A stretch of 64,000 bases of DNA from SZUA-309 sp050185825 (GTDB lineage Bacteria; Pseudomonadota; Gammaproteobacteria; Pseudomonadales; Azotimanducaceae). Positions 28,225-37,501 of the stretch are shown one piece after another. Every line of letters begins with the position of its first letter. The stretch's first letter is position 1. The stretch spans positions 62,001 through 126,000 of the forward strand of contig JBFWZA010000008.1 in the NCBI GenBank assembly GCA_050185825.1. Direction: 5' to 3'. A program made the translations under genes and the position numbers. A model generated the notes under the pieces. It did not search any database, was not told the origin of the DNA, and saw only the letters and a list, made by a program, of their open reading frames with translations.

Positions 28225-29297
28225 GCAGAAAGGTCGCCCTGATACCGGGTGAGGACGCCGCGCCGGAAGCGTTCCTTCCCACCGTCGAACTGCTCGGGCG
28301 GCTGGATCTGGACATCGACTGGGTATGGCCGCAGGTGGGCATACCCGCGCAGGAAGCCACCGGCGATCCGTTTCCACCCGCGGCCCGGCAAGCCATCGAC
28401 GATTCGGATACCACCCTGTTCGGCGCAACCAGCGGTCCCAGCGGCCGGGCGCTGCGCCATCTCCGCTGGGGGCGAAACACCTACGCAAACGTGCGTCCGG
28501 CCCGGTGGATGCCCGGTGCGCGAAGCCCGCTGCGCGACCCCAGTGGGGTGGACCTGGTGATCGTTCGAGAGAACATGGAGGACGTCTACGTCGGCGTCGA
28601 AGGCGATCTGCGATCCCTCGACGGGGTAGACCTGGTCAGCCGGCTGCATCGCCGGCCGGTTGCGCAGATGGGCGAGGGCCGTTTCGCGCTGAAGGTCATC
28701 ACCGAGGCGCGCACCCGAAAGATTGTCGAGTTCGCCTGCAACCTCGCACTCGAGCGCGCCGAGAGGCGTGGACGGCCGCCGAAGCTGACGACAGGTACCA
28801 AGCACAACATTTCCCCGGTAGCGGACGGATACTTCCTCGAGGTGGCCCGGGAAACCGCACGACAGTTCCCGGAGGTCGTCTTCGAGAGCCTGCTGGCGGA
28901 CGATCTCGTGCACAAACTCGTCATCAGGCCGCAGGCGTTCGACGTGATCGTGCTGCCGAACCTTTACGGCGACCTGTTCTCTGACGCCGCCGCGGCGGTG
29001 GTGGGTGGTCTCGGGCTCGGCCCCAGCGGATGCTACGGCGATGACTATGCCTATTTCGAGTCTGCCCACGGCTCGGCACCGGATATCGCTGGCACACACA
29101 CCATCAATCCGACCGCGACGCTGCTTTCGGCGGCAATGATGCTCGACTACCTTGGTTTCGCCACGGAATCACGGCGGCTTACGGATGGGGTCGAACGTGT
29201 TTATGCTGAAGGCCGGTGCCTGACGCCCGATCAGGGCGGCGCCGCCGCCACGACGGAGTTCTGTCGGGCGGTGGTCCGCGCGATGGGTATCGACTGA
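28221..29297 (+). CDS. Isocitrate/isopropylmalate dehydrogenase-family beta-decarboxylating dehydrogenase
   Basis: A 358-residue protein. The family signature is plain: NLYGDLFSDAAAAVVGGLG, then YFESAHGSAPDIAGTHTINP. DLVIVRENMEDVYVG holds the substrate Arg/Glu region, and TGTKHNISPVADGYF the Lys segment. Family members oxidise and decarboxylate 2-hydroxyacids such as isocitrate, isopropylmalate, tartrate and homoisocitrate. The location behind a flavin oxidoreductase and before two ACADs suggests a role in catabolism, not in leucine or TCA metabolism. The start overlaps the previous stop (ATGA). Confidence 0.87.
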   Translation: MSRKVALIPGEDAAPEAFLPTVELLGRLDLDIDWVWPQVGIPAQEATGDPFPPAARQAIDDSDTTLFGATSGPSGRALRHLRWGRNTYANVRPARWMPGARSPLRDPSGVDLVIVRENMEDVYVGVEGDLRSLDGVDLVSRLHRRPVAQMGEGRFALKVITEARTRKIVEFACNLALERAERRGRPPKLTTGTKHNISPVADGYFLEVARETARQFPEVVFESLLADDLVHKLVIRPQAFDVIVLPNLYGDLFSDAAAAVVGGLGLGPSGCYGDDYAYFESAHGSAPDIAGTHTINPTATLLSAAMMLDYLGFATESRRLTDGVERVYAEGRCLTPDQGGAAATTEFCRAVVRAMGID

Positions 29298-29341
29298 TGC
29301 AGCACCATGCGGGGGTTTGCAATCTTCCCTATGGCGACAGA

Positions 29342-29359
29342 TAGTACGCGTATTTACGA
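29342..29359. promoter_or_regulatory. Candidate operator before ACAD pair
   Basis: TAGTACGCGTATTTACGA, 21 bp before the ACAD start. It matches the site at 63093-63110 in 15 of 18 bases, including the palindromic core TACGCGTA (TAAGCTTA there). It suggests one regulator for both units. Confidence 0.45.
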
Positions 29360-29379
29360 AACTGTGAGGGCCTGGGGCG

Positions 29380-30537
29380 ATGAGCAGGTTGACCTTCAGT
29401 GATGAGCAGCGCCAGTTCCGCGACTTCGTCGCAAGATTCTTTCGCGAGCAGTCACCGGTGACAGCCGCCCGGGCGATTATGATGGGCGAGTCCGGATTCG
29501 ATCCCGAGCTGTGGCGGCGGCTCGGCGGCGAGCTCGGGCTCACCGGCGTTCACGTCCCCGAGGCATTCGGGGGGCAGGGATTCGGCGCGGTGGAACTGGG
29601 CATCGTCCTCGAGGAGATGGGTCGGGTAGCGTATTGCGGGCCTTACTTCGGCTCCGCGGTCCTGGCAACGTATGCACTGCTCGAAGGGGCGACGGCAGCG
29701 CAGCAGGAACGCTGGCTGCCGCCGCTGGCGGCGGGGGACATCATCGGCTCGCTGGCCCTCGCCGAGCCCGGCGGCGGCTGGGAGGCGGACGCGGTCCAGG
29801 CAAGCGCGCGGTCATCGTCGGGTCGATGGCGCCTGCAGGGCACCAAGAGCTACGTACTGGACGGGCCGATCGCGAACCTGTTCATCGTTGCTGCCCGGGA
29901 GCCCGGAAGTGCCGGCTCGGATGGGGTGTCTCTGTTCGCCGTGCAGGCGGATGCCCCCGGGCTCGAGGTGGAGCCGCTTCAGACCATGGATGCCACCCGG
30001 CGGTTGAGCCGCCTTCGCCTGTCGGGAGTCGACGCGGAGCTGTTGGGGGAACCGGGGGCCGCGGCGCCCGTCCTGCGCCGGGTGATCGACCGGGCGGCGG
30101 TGGCGCTCGCCAGCGAGATGGTCGGGGGGGCGCAAGCGCTGCTGGACTCGGCGGTGAGCTACGCCAAGCTGCGCCTGCAGTTCGGCCGCCTGATCGGGTC
30201 CTTCCAGGCCATCAAGCACAAATGTGCAGACATGCTGCTCGCCGTCGAACTGGCCAAGTCGGCCGCCTACGGGGCCGCGGAGATGGCCGCTCTAGGAGCA
30301 GACGCAGACGAATTTCCCGAAGCGGCGGCGTTGGCGAAGACCCTCGCCGCCGAGGCATTCCTGCAGGCGGCGGCGGATACCATCCAGATCCACGGGGGCA
30401 TCGGATTCACGTGGGAGAACGACACGCACCTGTACTTCAAGCGGGCGAGGAGCTCCGAAGTGCTCCTGGGAACGCCAGCAGAGTTTCGCGACCGCTTCGT
30501 CGAGCGCGTGAGTGCGCGGGAGGTAGCCTATGAATGA
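29380..30537 (+). CDS. Acyl-CoA dehydrogenase, small-type subunit of a pair
   Basis: A 385-residue ACAD-fold protein: LTFSDEQRQFRDFVARFFRE at the start, LGSLALAEPGG-like FAD region, and QIHGGIGFTWENDTHLYFKR near the C-terminus. The C-terminal segment that normally carries EGT..IQR reads SSEVLLGTPAEFRDRF. Such proteins are typically one half of alpha2beta2 ACADs, like the FadE pairs of steroid side-chain oxidation (established family knowledge). It overlaps the next ACAD by 8 bp, consistent with a complex. Confidence 0.87.
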   Translation: MSRLTFSDEQRQFRDFVARFFREQSPVTAARAIMMGESGFDPELWRRLGGELGLTGVHVPEAFGGQGFGAVELGIVLEEMGRVAYCGPYFGSAVLATYALLEGATAAQQERWLPPLAAGDIIGSLALAEPGGGWEADAVQASARSSSGRWRLQGTKSYVLDGPIANLFIVAAREPGSAGSDGVSLFAVQADAPGLEVEPLQTMDATRRLSRLRLSGVDAELLGEPGAAAPVLRRVIDRAAVALASEMVGGAQALLDSAVSYAKLRLQFGRLIGSFQAIKHKCADMLLAVELAKSAAYGAAEMAALGADADEFPEAAALAKTLAAEAFLQAAADTIQIHGGIGFTWENDTHLYFKRARSSEVLLGTPAEFRDRFVERVSAREVAYE

Positions 30538-31795
30538 GTCCACCGCCGAGCAGGTGCGCGAGGAGGTGCGTGCCTGGCTCGCCGACCACTGGGACCCGGA
30601 TCTGCCCCTGGCGGAGTGGCGTCGGCGCCTCGTGTCCTCCGGGTGGGGCTGTCCCACATGGCCGGCAGCCTGGTTCGGGAGAGGGTTCTCCGAGGCGCTC
30701 GGAGCAGTCGTGGAGGCGGAGTTCCGCCAGGCCGGCGCTGTGGGGGTGGCATCGTCGGGCGTACGAATGCTCGCCGCAGCCACGCTGCTCGAGCACGGCA
30801 GTGAGGAGCAGAAGGGCACGCTGCTGCCGCGCATCCTCACCGGCGAAGACACCTGGTGTCAGCTGTTCAGCGAGCCCGGCAGCGGCTCCGATCTGGCAGG
30901 ACTCACGACCCGCGCTCAGCTCGACGGCGATACCTGGATCGTCAATGGGCAGAAGGTCTGGACCACCAGCGCCCATCACGCCCAGTACGGCATGCTGCTT
31001 GCCCGCACCGATTGGGATGTTCCGAAACACCATGGTTTGAGCTTTTTCGTCCTCGAGATCGATCAGCCGGGCGTGGAGGTACGACCGCTGCGACAGATGA
31101 ACGGGCACGCGTCGTTCAATGAGGTGTTCATGACCGACGCCCGAGTGCCCCGGGACATGCTGGTGGGGAAACCGGGCGGCGGCTGGCAGGTGGCGTTGAC
31201 GACGCTCGCCCACGAGCGTCGGCTGGCCGACGGCATGCGAGCCTGGGGCCGGGCCGAACGGGGTGAAGGCCGTGTCTACGGGGAACTGCGGGAAGAGCAG
31301 GCCCGGGTGATGGAGCCTTACAAGTGGTACCCCCAACGGGCCGGTCGTGTCGATCTGATCCTGCCGGTCGCTCGGGCCAGCGGTCGCCTGGCTGACCCTG
31401 CGGTTCGCCAGGAGATCGCCCGGGCGTTGATGCTCGAACGGGCGGCTCAATGGACGGCGCGGCGCGCACGCGCGGCCCGCGCGCTGGGGCAACCGCCGGG
31501 ACCGGAGGGCTCGCTCGGCAAGCTTGCAGCCAGCGTCGTGGCGCGGGCGGCGGCTCGTGCGCATGCCGTTGCCGCGGGCCCCGATGCCCTGCTGGCGGGC
31601 GAGGAAGCGCCGGCCGAAGGTATGGTGGCGGAGGTGCTGCTGTCGGTACCCGCGATCTCCATCGCCGGCGGCACGGACGAAATTCAACGCAACATCATTG
31701 CAGAACGGGTGCTCGGGCTGCCCAAGGAGCCCCGCGACGACGTGGACGTGCCATTCCGGGAAGTCCGCAAAAACCCATCGAAGGTTTCGAGGTGA
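30530..31795 (+). CDS. Acyl-CoA dehydrogenase, large-type subunit of a pair
   Basis: A 421-residue ACAD. CQLFSEPGSGSDLAGLTTRA and GQKVWTTSAHHAQYGMLLART form the FAD/substrate region. The C-terminus reads ISIAGGTDEIQRNIIAERVLG, where the catalytic Glu of YEGTSEIQR is replaced by Gly. The partner at 29380 is thus likely needed, or an alternative base is used. Electrons would pass to Etf. The acyl-CoA substrate is unknown. Confidence 0.88.
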   Translation: MNESTAEQVREEVRAWLADHWDPDLPLAEWRRRLVSSGWGCPTWPAAWFGRGFSEALGAVVEAEFRQAGAVGVASSGVRMLAAATLLEHGSEEQKGTLLPRILTGEDTWCQLFSEPGSGSDLAGLTTRAQLDGDTWIVNGQKVWTTSAHHAQYGMLLARTDWDVPKHHGLSFFVLEIDQPGVEVRPLRQMNGHASFNEVFMTDARVPRDMLVGKPGGGWQVALTTLAHERRLADGMRAWGRAERGEGRVYGELREEQARVMEPYKWYPQRAGRVDLILPVARASGRLADPAVRQEIARALMLERAAQWTARRARAARALGQPPGPEGSLGKLAASVVARAAARAHAVAAGPDALLAGEEAPAEGMVAEVLLSVPAISIAGGTDEIQRNIIAERVLGLPKEPRDDVDVPFREVRKNPSKVSR

Positions 31796-31840
31796 CGACC
31801 GGATGGTCCGATGAGATTCAGACACTTGAAGAGGTGAAGC

Positions 31841-32926
31841 ATGAGCCAGCTGAACTACAGCTTCGAAGAATTGATGGCCGAGCATGACTACGCGAGAAAG
31901 ATCCGACACAAAGACAAGACGCTGCACGGCGGTCTGCTCGCGGACGGTACGTATCGCCCGCCGAGATCTCTGAACCGCACACCAGCCATAGAGGCGTGGT
32001 GGGCTCGCCTGAAGCGGGAAGGGCAGGCGGTCGAGGTGATGGACCGCGACGCCATCAATCGCGCCAACGTGTTTTTTCCCACCATCGAGCAGGCGAGGCT
32101 GCTGCTGCGCCACGGTTGCAAGGATGCGATGACGCGCATCCTGACACTGATCGGTGTGATCGAGGGTTTCGGCAACGACGGCATTCGGCTGCTTCCGGAA
32201 ATGGACTTCAGCGAGCACTTCGTGGAGTCAATCGATGGCACCTGCATCGCCCATCTGCACCGCGGCCTGCTGGTTGCCCATGGTCAGGACGAAGCAGGAA
32301 GCGGCAACGAATACGGACACGACGAAATGTGGTTCGCCATCCGGGACCGGGCGCTGGAAGATCCGACGATTACCGACGACATGTTCGAGAACCTGCCTCT
32401 GGCGCCGCCGCCGGGGTATCAGGGCAAGGCCAAGGCGGCACCCGAGGCCACTTCGGTCGGGAGTATCACGCGCCTGTTCGAACAGCTCGATCCGATGGTT
32501 GAACTCACCTTCCTGGCGCTGGCTCGGATCCTGCATGTGGAGTACGGCGCCTACACGACCTTCAGATGGGCGCGGGAGGTGCTGGCGGACCCGGAAGCTT
32601 CTGCCGCCCCGGAGTGGGCGCCGGCGATGGTCGATAACATACAGGCCGACGAAGACATACACGTGCGCTATCTCGGCTGCGCGCTGGCCGAAGCCCGGGC
32701 ACGGACGTTCCGCGGCACCGATGGCAGTAATGTGCCCGGAGCAGTGGTGATCGACCGGCTGGTGGAAACAGTCTGCAATGCCATGGGCGGCGAGCGCATC
32801 GAGCGGATGAAATCGTACCGCTACCGGCACATCGTCGACGAGCTGGCGTCGCACCCGCGGGGTGACGAGATTCACCGCGAGCTGGCGAAACTGGGACCTT
32901 TGCCAGGCCTGCCATCGGCGGCGTGA
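31841..32926 (+). CDS. Unrecognised helical protein, possible ferritin-like metal enzyme
   Basis: A 361-residue protein whose family I do not recognise with certainty. The N-terminal third is polar. The middle has FVESIDGTCIAHLHRGLLVAHGQ and GHDEMWFAIRD; the C-terminal helices hold ILHVEYGAYTTFRW and IQADEDIHVRYLGCALAEAR. The E/DxxH-like spacing (HVEY, EDIH) hints at a ferritin-like di-metal site, as also suspected for the gene at 2415, though the sequences do not look alike. It lies 45 bp after the ACAD pair and 41 bp before a flavin monooxygenase, with the ribosome site GAAGAGGTG. It is probably an oxygenase or hydratase acting in that operon. Confidence 0.5.
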   Translation: MSQLNYSFEELMAEHDYARKIRHKDKTLHGGLLADGTYRPPRSLNRTPAIEAWWARLKREGQAVEVMDRDAINRANVFFPTIEQARLLLRHGCKDAMTRILTLIGVIEGFGNDGIRLLPEMDFSEHFVESIDGTCIAHLHRGLLVAHGQDEAGSGNEYGHDEMWFAIRDRALEDPTITDDMFENLPLAPPPGYQGKAKAAPEATSVGSITRLFEQLDPMVELTFLALARILHVEYGAYTTFRWAREVLADPEASAAPEWAPAMVDNIQADEDIHVRYLGCALAEARARTFRGTDGSNVPGAVVIDRLVETVCNAMGGERIERMKSYRYRHIVDELASHPRGDEIHRELAKLGPLPGLPSAA

Positions 32927-32967
32927 GTCGATTGAGGCTGAGCAACGGACACCCATAGGGGCCCTTC

Positions 32968-34176
32968 ATGAGATTCGGAGTCTTCTACGAACTGCAGTTG
33001 CCTAAACCATGGGGCGACGGTGCTGAGCATCGTCTGATCCACGAGGCTCTGGAGCAGGTGCGCCTCGCGGACCGGCTGGGGATTCACCACGCCTGGGCAG
33101 TGGAGCATCATTTCCTTGAGGAGTATTCGCACTGCTCTGCGTCCGACGTGTTCCTGTCGGCGCTGGCCGCCAGCACCCGGAACATCCGCCTCGGCTTCGG
33201 CATACGCCAGGTGATTCCCCACTACAACCATCCAGCTCGGACGGCTGAAGCCGTCGCCATGCTCGACCTCGTCTCGAGCGGCCGGGTGGAGTTCGGTATC
33301 GGCGAGGGGGCGACGCGGCTCGAGTTGCACGGCTTCGGCATACCGGCGAAGGAGAAGCAGGCACTTTCGCTCGAGTCAGCCGAGCAGATCGCCAACATGA
33401 TGGTGATGGAGCCGTATCCCGGCTACGAGGGCAAAGGCTTCTCGATGCCCTGTCGCAACGTGATCCCGAAGCCCGTGCAGAAGCCTCATCCGCCCATGTG
33501 GTTGGCCTGCACCAACCGCAAGACCATCGAGACCGCTGCCAGGAATGGACTCGGCGCGCTGGCGTTCACCTTCGTCGATCCGGAGGAGGCCAAGGCCTGG
33601 TCGGACATCTACTACGGCATTATCAGGTCGGAGGAATGTGTACCGATCGGCCACCGGGTCAATGCCAATATCGCGCTCGTGGCGGGGTTTTCCCTGCACC
33701 AGGATGCCGAGGAAGCGCGGCGGCGTGGTGAAGATGGCTTCGCCTTTTTCCGCTACGCCATCAACGCGCTGGTGGCCAACGATGCCAAGCCCGGGCATTC
33801 GACGCTCTGGGAGGAATACGAGACGCTCAAGGGCCGCGATCTTCCCACGATCGCGGCACCGGGGATCGGCACGCCGGAGCAGCTCACGCGCCACATCGAG
33901 GACTTCGAAGAGGTAGGCGTCGATCAGATCATCTTCCTTCAGCAGGGGGGAAAGAACCGCCACGAGCATATCTGTGAGAGCCTGGAGCTGTTCGGCGCCG
34001 AGGTGCTGCCACGGTTCGAGGAAGGTCGCGCCCGCCGCGAGGCCGAGAAGGCCGAAGCGCTGGGACCCTACGTGGAGCAGGCGCTCGAGCGCAAACGCTG
34101 GATGGCGTCGTTAGCGGAGGAGGACGTTCCGTTGGTGCCGGCGTCGCGGGAGCGGGAGGCCTACTACCGGAAGTAG
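32968..34176 (+). CDS. LLM-class flavin-dependent oxidoreductase (luciferase-like)
   Basis: A 402-residue bacterial-luciferase-type protein: MRFGVFYELQLPKPW, then HHAWAVEHHFLEEYSHCSAS (the His-rich loop of luciferase-like alkanal monooxygenases), LGFGIRQVIPHYNHPARTAE and LVSSGRVEFGIGEGAT. The C-terminus SLELFGAEVLPRFEEGRAR is followed by a charged tail. It is the last gene of the 27193-34176 set and needs a reduced flavin supply. Confidence 0.87.
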   Translation: MRFGVFYELQLPKPWGDGAEHRLIHEALEQVRLADRLGIHHAWAVEHHFLEEYSHCSASDVFLSALAASTRNIRLGFGIRQVIPHYNHPARTAEAVAMLDLVSSGRVEFGIGEGATRLELHGFGIPAKEKQALSLESAEQIANMMVMEPYPGYEGKGFSMPCRNVIPKPVQKPHPPMWLACTNRKTIETAARNGLGALAFTFVDPEEAKAWSDIYYGIIRSEECVPIGHRVNANIALVAGFSLHQDAEEARRRGEDGFAFFRYAINALVANDAKPGHSTLWEEYETLKGRDLPTIAAPGIGTPEQLTRHIEDFEEVGVDQIIFLQQGGKNRHEHICESLELFGAEVLPRFEEGRARREAEKAEALGPYVEQALERKRWMASLAEEDVPLVPASREREAYYRK

Positions 34177-34207
34177 CTGGCGTGTCGATCTGCGGCCGTT
34201 TCCCGGT

Positions 34208-35347
34208 TCAGCTCAGCCGGTAGAACTCCACGGCGTTGGTGCAGGTGATTCGGCGCACATCGGCAGCGGGCAGATGCGCAAACTGCTCGGCGATGTAACG
34301 ATCGGATTCGGGCCACACACCGTCCCCGTGAGGATAGTCAGAGCCCCACATCAACGTTTCCACCCCCATCTCGTCGATGAGCTTGACGCCGACGATGTCG
34401 AACTGAAACGTGGCTTTGCACTGGCGCCGCCAGTACTCGCTCGGCTTCATCTTCAAGCCGAGGTCCTGAAAGCGATCCTCCCATTCGAAATCCATCCGCT
34501 CGAGCGCGTAGGGAATCCAGCCGCAGCCGCTTTCGCCGAAGGCGACGCGCACATTGGGGTAGCGCTCGAACACATTGGCTGCCATGAGCGCGGAGAGAAT
34601 GCTGATAAGGTTCATCTGAAACCCGGAAACCACACTAAAGAACATCGCCCGCCGACGCTCTGCGGGAATGGCACGCAGGGCCTCCGGAGACACGTTCGGG
34701 AACGTGTGGAAATGCAGCGGCAGATCGACTTCGTGGACAGCCTGCCACAAGGGTTCCCAGGAGGGGTGCAGCATAGGCTGCATGTCCCACGAGCAGGACA
34801 ACTCGAGGCCCCTCAAACCGAGGTCGGCCACCCGGTAGACCTCTCTCACCGCCGCGTCGATGTCGCCGTACGGCAGGCAGGCCAGGCCGATGTGGCGCTC
34901 AGGATAATGGCTGCAGAATCCCACCAGCCAGTCATTGTAGATTCGCAGCATCTCATTGACCGCCTCAGTGTCTCCCAGCCGGCTGGCGGCACCGAGAATA
35001 CCGTACAGCACCTCGGCTTGAACTCCGTCGAGATCCATGTCACGCACCCGCAGGTGGGGATCGGATACCCGGCGAATGCCCTGTTCACCGTCGCGATACA
35101 GACCGGTTTCGGCCATCCGGTCGACGCGAGCATGCTGGCCGGGCACATAGGGCGCCCCCGTGGGTCCCACCCCGTTCTTGAGTCCCAGATTGACACCGCT
35201 TGGCGTCGTCCAGTAGTCACCCCTGGGGCCGGACGCGACATAGGGCATGCGGCTTTTCATCGCCGGTGTTGCCCCGTCCGTGAACAGGGTAGGCGGCAGC
35301 CAGCAGAGGTCGATATGACAGTCGGCGGAGACGCGTGTGTACTCCAT
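34208..35347 (-). CDS. PF04909-type amidohydrolase (ACMSD-like)
   Basis: A 379-residue TIM-barrel amidohydrolase. The N-terminal metal motif is SADCHIDLCWLPP (DxH variant), the internal His lies in LPLHFHTFPN, and the C-terminal Asp in MWGSDYPHGDGVWPES. Relatives include ACMS and 2,6-dihydroxybenzoate decarboxylases and hydrolases; the reaction here could be C-C cleavage, decarboxylation or hydrolysis. It is a close paralogue of the gene at 40134. ATG 35347 is chosen over an upstream start because homology begins there. Confidence 0.87.
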   Translation of the reverse strand: MEYTRVSADCHIDLCWLPPTLFTDGATPAMKSRMPYVASGPRGDYWTTPSGVNLGLKNGVGPTGAPYVPGQHARVDRMAETGLYRDGEQGIRRVSDPHLRVRDMDLDGVQAEVLYGILGAASRLGDTEAVNEMLRIYNDWLVGFCSHYPERHIGLACLPYGDIDAAVREVYRVADLGLRGLELSCSWDMQPMLHPSWEPLWQAVHEVDLPLHFHTFPNVSPEALRAIPAERRRAMFFSVVSGFQMNLISILSALMAANVFERYPNVRVAFGESGCGWIPYALERMDFEWEDRFQDLGLKMKPSEYWRRQCKATFQFDIVGVKLIDEMGVETLMWGSDYPHGDGVWPESDRYIAEQFAHLPAADVRRITCTNAVEFYRLS

Positions 35348-35448
35348 GGAGCCACTCCCCGGGAACATGGAACCAGACTGTAACGCAGCATACTAATTCG
35401 GTGCCACTCTGGCAGTGGCTTAGGTTGTCCACGGACCGGATCAGCTGG

Positions 35449-36378
35449 TCAGCCGTTCAGCAGGGGCCGCACCTCGCGGCTGAACCTATGAAGCTGCTCG
35501 TCGCGATCGGCTGCTGGCCCTACCAGATCGAGAATCACGTGCTGGACGCCGGCTTCCCGGTAGCGGTGGATTGTCTCCGCGACGTCTGCCGCTGAACCGA
35601 GCGCACCATAGCGTCGCGCGGCTTTGGAGAAATCCATGGCGTAGCGGCGGCTCAGATGCTCGGTTGCCGTCCGGTGCGAGTCCTCGAAGCGCTCGTCGAG
35701 GCGCAGGAACAGCATGTGTGCTGGCGTGAAGGCGTCGAGGCTGCGGTCCATCGCAGCGGCGGCGTGGCGGATGGTCGTCAGGGACTCGGAGAAGCGTTGC
35801 GGGTCGACGGCGTAGGAGACATAGCCGTCGCCGATCCGGCCCGCGCGCTCCAGCGCCCCCTTTGCCCGGCCGCCGCACCAGATGGGCGGCCCGCCTGGTG
35901 ACGTCGGGGGTGGCAGCATGCGGACGTCATCCAGTGGGAAGAAGCGGCCGTTTCGGGTGACCGGCTCACCGCTCCACAGTGCCTTCAGCACGTCGATACC
36001 CTCCGTCAGTCGAGCGCCTCTCTGACGGAGCGGCACGCCGCATGCGGCGTACTCGTTGGGGAACTCCCCACCCACGCCGACGCCGAGCACGAACCGGCCG
36101 GAGAGCATCCGGTCCAGCGTGGCGGTCTGTTTGGCCACAAGGGTGGGGTGGCGCAGGGGCAGGAGGTAGACGCAGGTGCCGAGGGTGAGCCGGCGCGCGA
36201 AGGCGGCAGCGAGGGCGAGTTGGGTCAGGGAGTCGAGAATCGGCACCGGGAAGGCAACGTGATCACCCACCCAGAGGGAATCGAAGCCCAGCCGTTCCGC
36301 CTGCTCCACGGTAGCCCGGGCCGACTCCGGATCCGGGAATCCAGCCATCACTCCGAACTGTAGATCCGGATCGTTCAT
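35449..36378 (-). CDS. LLM-class (F420/FMN) oxidoreductase
   Basis: A 309-residue luciferase-like protein: DLQFGVMAGFPDPESAR, then GFDSLWVGDHVAFPVPILD, LTLGTCVYLLPLRHPTLVAKQ and LSGRFVLGVGVGGEFPNEY. This is the common small F420-type group. GAGGAAGGC lies before the ATG. The cofactor is not decided by sequence alone. Its neighbours on this strand are a small frame and an SDR upstream and the amidohydrolase downstream. Confidence 0.88.
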   Translation of the reverse strand: MNDPDLQFGVMAGFPDPESARATVEQAERLGFDSLWVGDHVAFPVPILDSLTQLALAAAFARRLTLGTCVYLLPLRHPTLVAKQTATLDRMLSGRFVLGVGVGGEFPNEYAACGVPLRQRGARLTEGIDVLKALWSGEPVTRNGRFFPLDDVRMLPPPTSPGGPPIWCGGRAKGALERAGRIGDGYVSYAVDPQRFSESLTTIRHAAAAMDRSLDAFTPAHMLFLRLDERFEDSHRTATEHLSRRYAMDFSKAARRYGALGSAADVAETIHRYREAGVQHVILDLVGPAADRDEQLHRFSREVRPLLNG

Positions 36379-36390
36379 TGTTTGCCTTCC

Positions 36391-36531
36391 TCAGTGCAGA
36401 GTACGCCGCTTGCCGTTAGCCTTTTGACTCGGCGCCCGGCGGCGCATGAGATCGCCATTCGGCGTCTCGATTTTCAGCTCTACGGCGCCGGGATCGGCCG
36501 GGGTGCGGATGCCGGCCGGTCCCGCCACCAT
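36391..36531 (-). CDS. Small ORF, unrecognised
   Basis: A 46-codon frame ending 12 bp before the flavin gene start, containing TPADPGAVELKIETPNGDLM. It has no good ribosome site. The composition looks protein-like, so it could be a short gene or a gene tail; I assign no function. Confidence 0.25.
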   Translation of the reverse strand: MVAGPAGIRTPADPGAVELKIETPNGDLMRRRAPSQKANGKRRTLH

Positions 36532-36570
36532 GTGTGGCGAGGTCCAGCACCGCGTGGTGTTTAAGCAGCT

Positions 36571-37476
36571 TCATGAACCGGGTTTCTCAGGTGCTTTCGT
36601 TGCACCTCGGCCGCCGAGCACGGAGGGTGCCCGTGCGCGATGGAAGCCCTCGAACGCCGCCTGGACCGGCGGGCTACGCAATGGAAACATGGGGCTGTTG
36701 GTGGTGAGACCGGCGCCGCCATCCACGCGCCACACCTGGCCTGTCACGAAGCGGGCGGCCGGGCTCAGCAGAAACGCGACCGCGGCGCTGATCTCCGCCT
36801 CGGTACCGAGGCGCCCGACAGGCGTCACGTCGGGAAACGCGTGCAGAGCCCGGAGCATCCTTTCGTCGCGGTAGGTATCGAAGCCGCTCGAGGCCACGTA
36901 ACCGGGCGCTACCGCGTTTACGCGCACACCGTCGGCGGCCCATTCCACCGCTGCCGTGGCCGTGAGGTTGTGCACACCCGCGCGCGCGGCACCGCTGTGG
37001 CCCATGAGGGGCATGCCGCCGGTTTCGCCGGCGGTGATGTTGACGATGGCGCCGCCGTGGTCGCACATGCTGAGGCGATACACGGTGGTGGAGACGAGAT
37101 ACGTCGACAGCAGGTTGTTGCGGATCACCGCTTCGAAGCCGTTTGCGGACATTTCGGCGAGCAGGGCGGGGAACTGACCGCCCGCACAGTTCACCAGGCC
37201 ATCGATCGGTCCGTGCTCGGCCCACTCTCGGATCACGCGGTCTACGGCCGCGGCATCACGAACATCGCAGATGGCCGTGTCGACCCGACCGCCGTCCGCC
37301 CGGACTTCCGCCTGCACGGCTTCGAGCTTAGCCCGGGTGCGCCCGGCGATGAGCACCTGCGCGCCCAGTGCGCACAGCTCGTGGGTGATGCATCGTCCGA
37401 TTCCAGAACCGCCTCCCGTGACGAGAATGCGTTGATCACGAAAGAGTTCTGCTGCAAAAACCGAGGCATAAGTCAA
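36571..37476 (-). CDS. SDR oxidoreductase, peroxisomal trans-2-enoyl-CoA reductase (PECR)-like
   Basis: A 301-residue short-chain dehydrogenase. VTGGGSGIGRCITHEL binds NADP(H), and NCAGGQFPALL is the NAG-type motif. In the active-site region it has MGHSGAARAGVHNLTATAAV: the Tyr and Lys of YxxxK are Ser161 and Arg165, exactly the HSGAARAG pattern I recall for mammalian PECR. This points to enoyl-CoA reduction rather than alcohol oxidation. The start is TTG 37476, as no ATG or GTG fits better. It probably feeds or drains the CoA pathway of the island. Confidence 0.83.
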   Translation of the reverse strand: MTYASVFAAELFRDQRILVTGGGSGIGRCITHELCALGAQVLIAGRTRAKLEAVQAEVRADGGRVDTAICDVRDAAAVDRVIREWAEHGPIDGLVNCAGGQFPALLAEMSANGFEAVIRNNLLSTYLVSTTVYRLSMCDHGGAIVNITAGETGGMPLMGHSGAARAGVHNLTATAAVEWAADGVRVNAVAPGYVASSGFDTYRDERMLRALHAFPDVTPVGRLGTEAEISAAVAFLLSPAARFVTGQVWRVDGGAGLTTNSPMFPLRSPPVQAAFEGFHRARAPSVLGGRGATKAPEKPGS

Positions 37477-37501
37477 TGGTCGCCCACCGTCCAGTCATAT
37501 A

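Noticed and set aside
30437..32218. A 593-codon minus-strand frame
   Set aside because: Antisense to an ACAD gene and the helical protein gene; its composition is that of a complementary-strand shadow.
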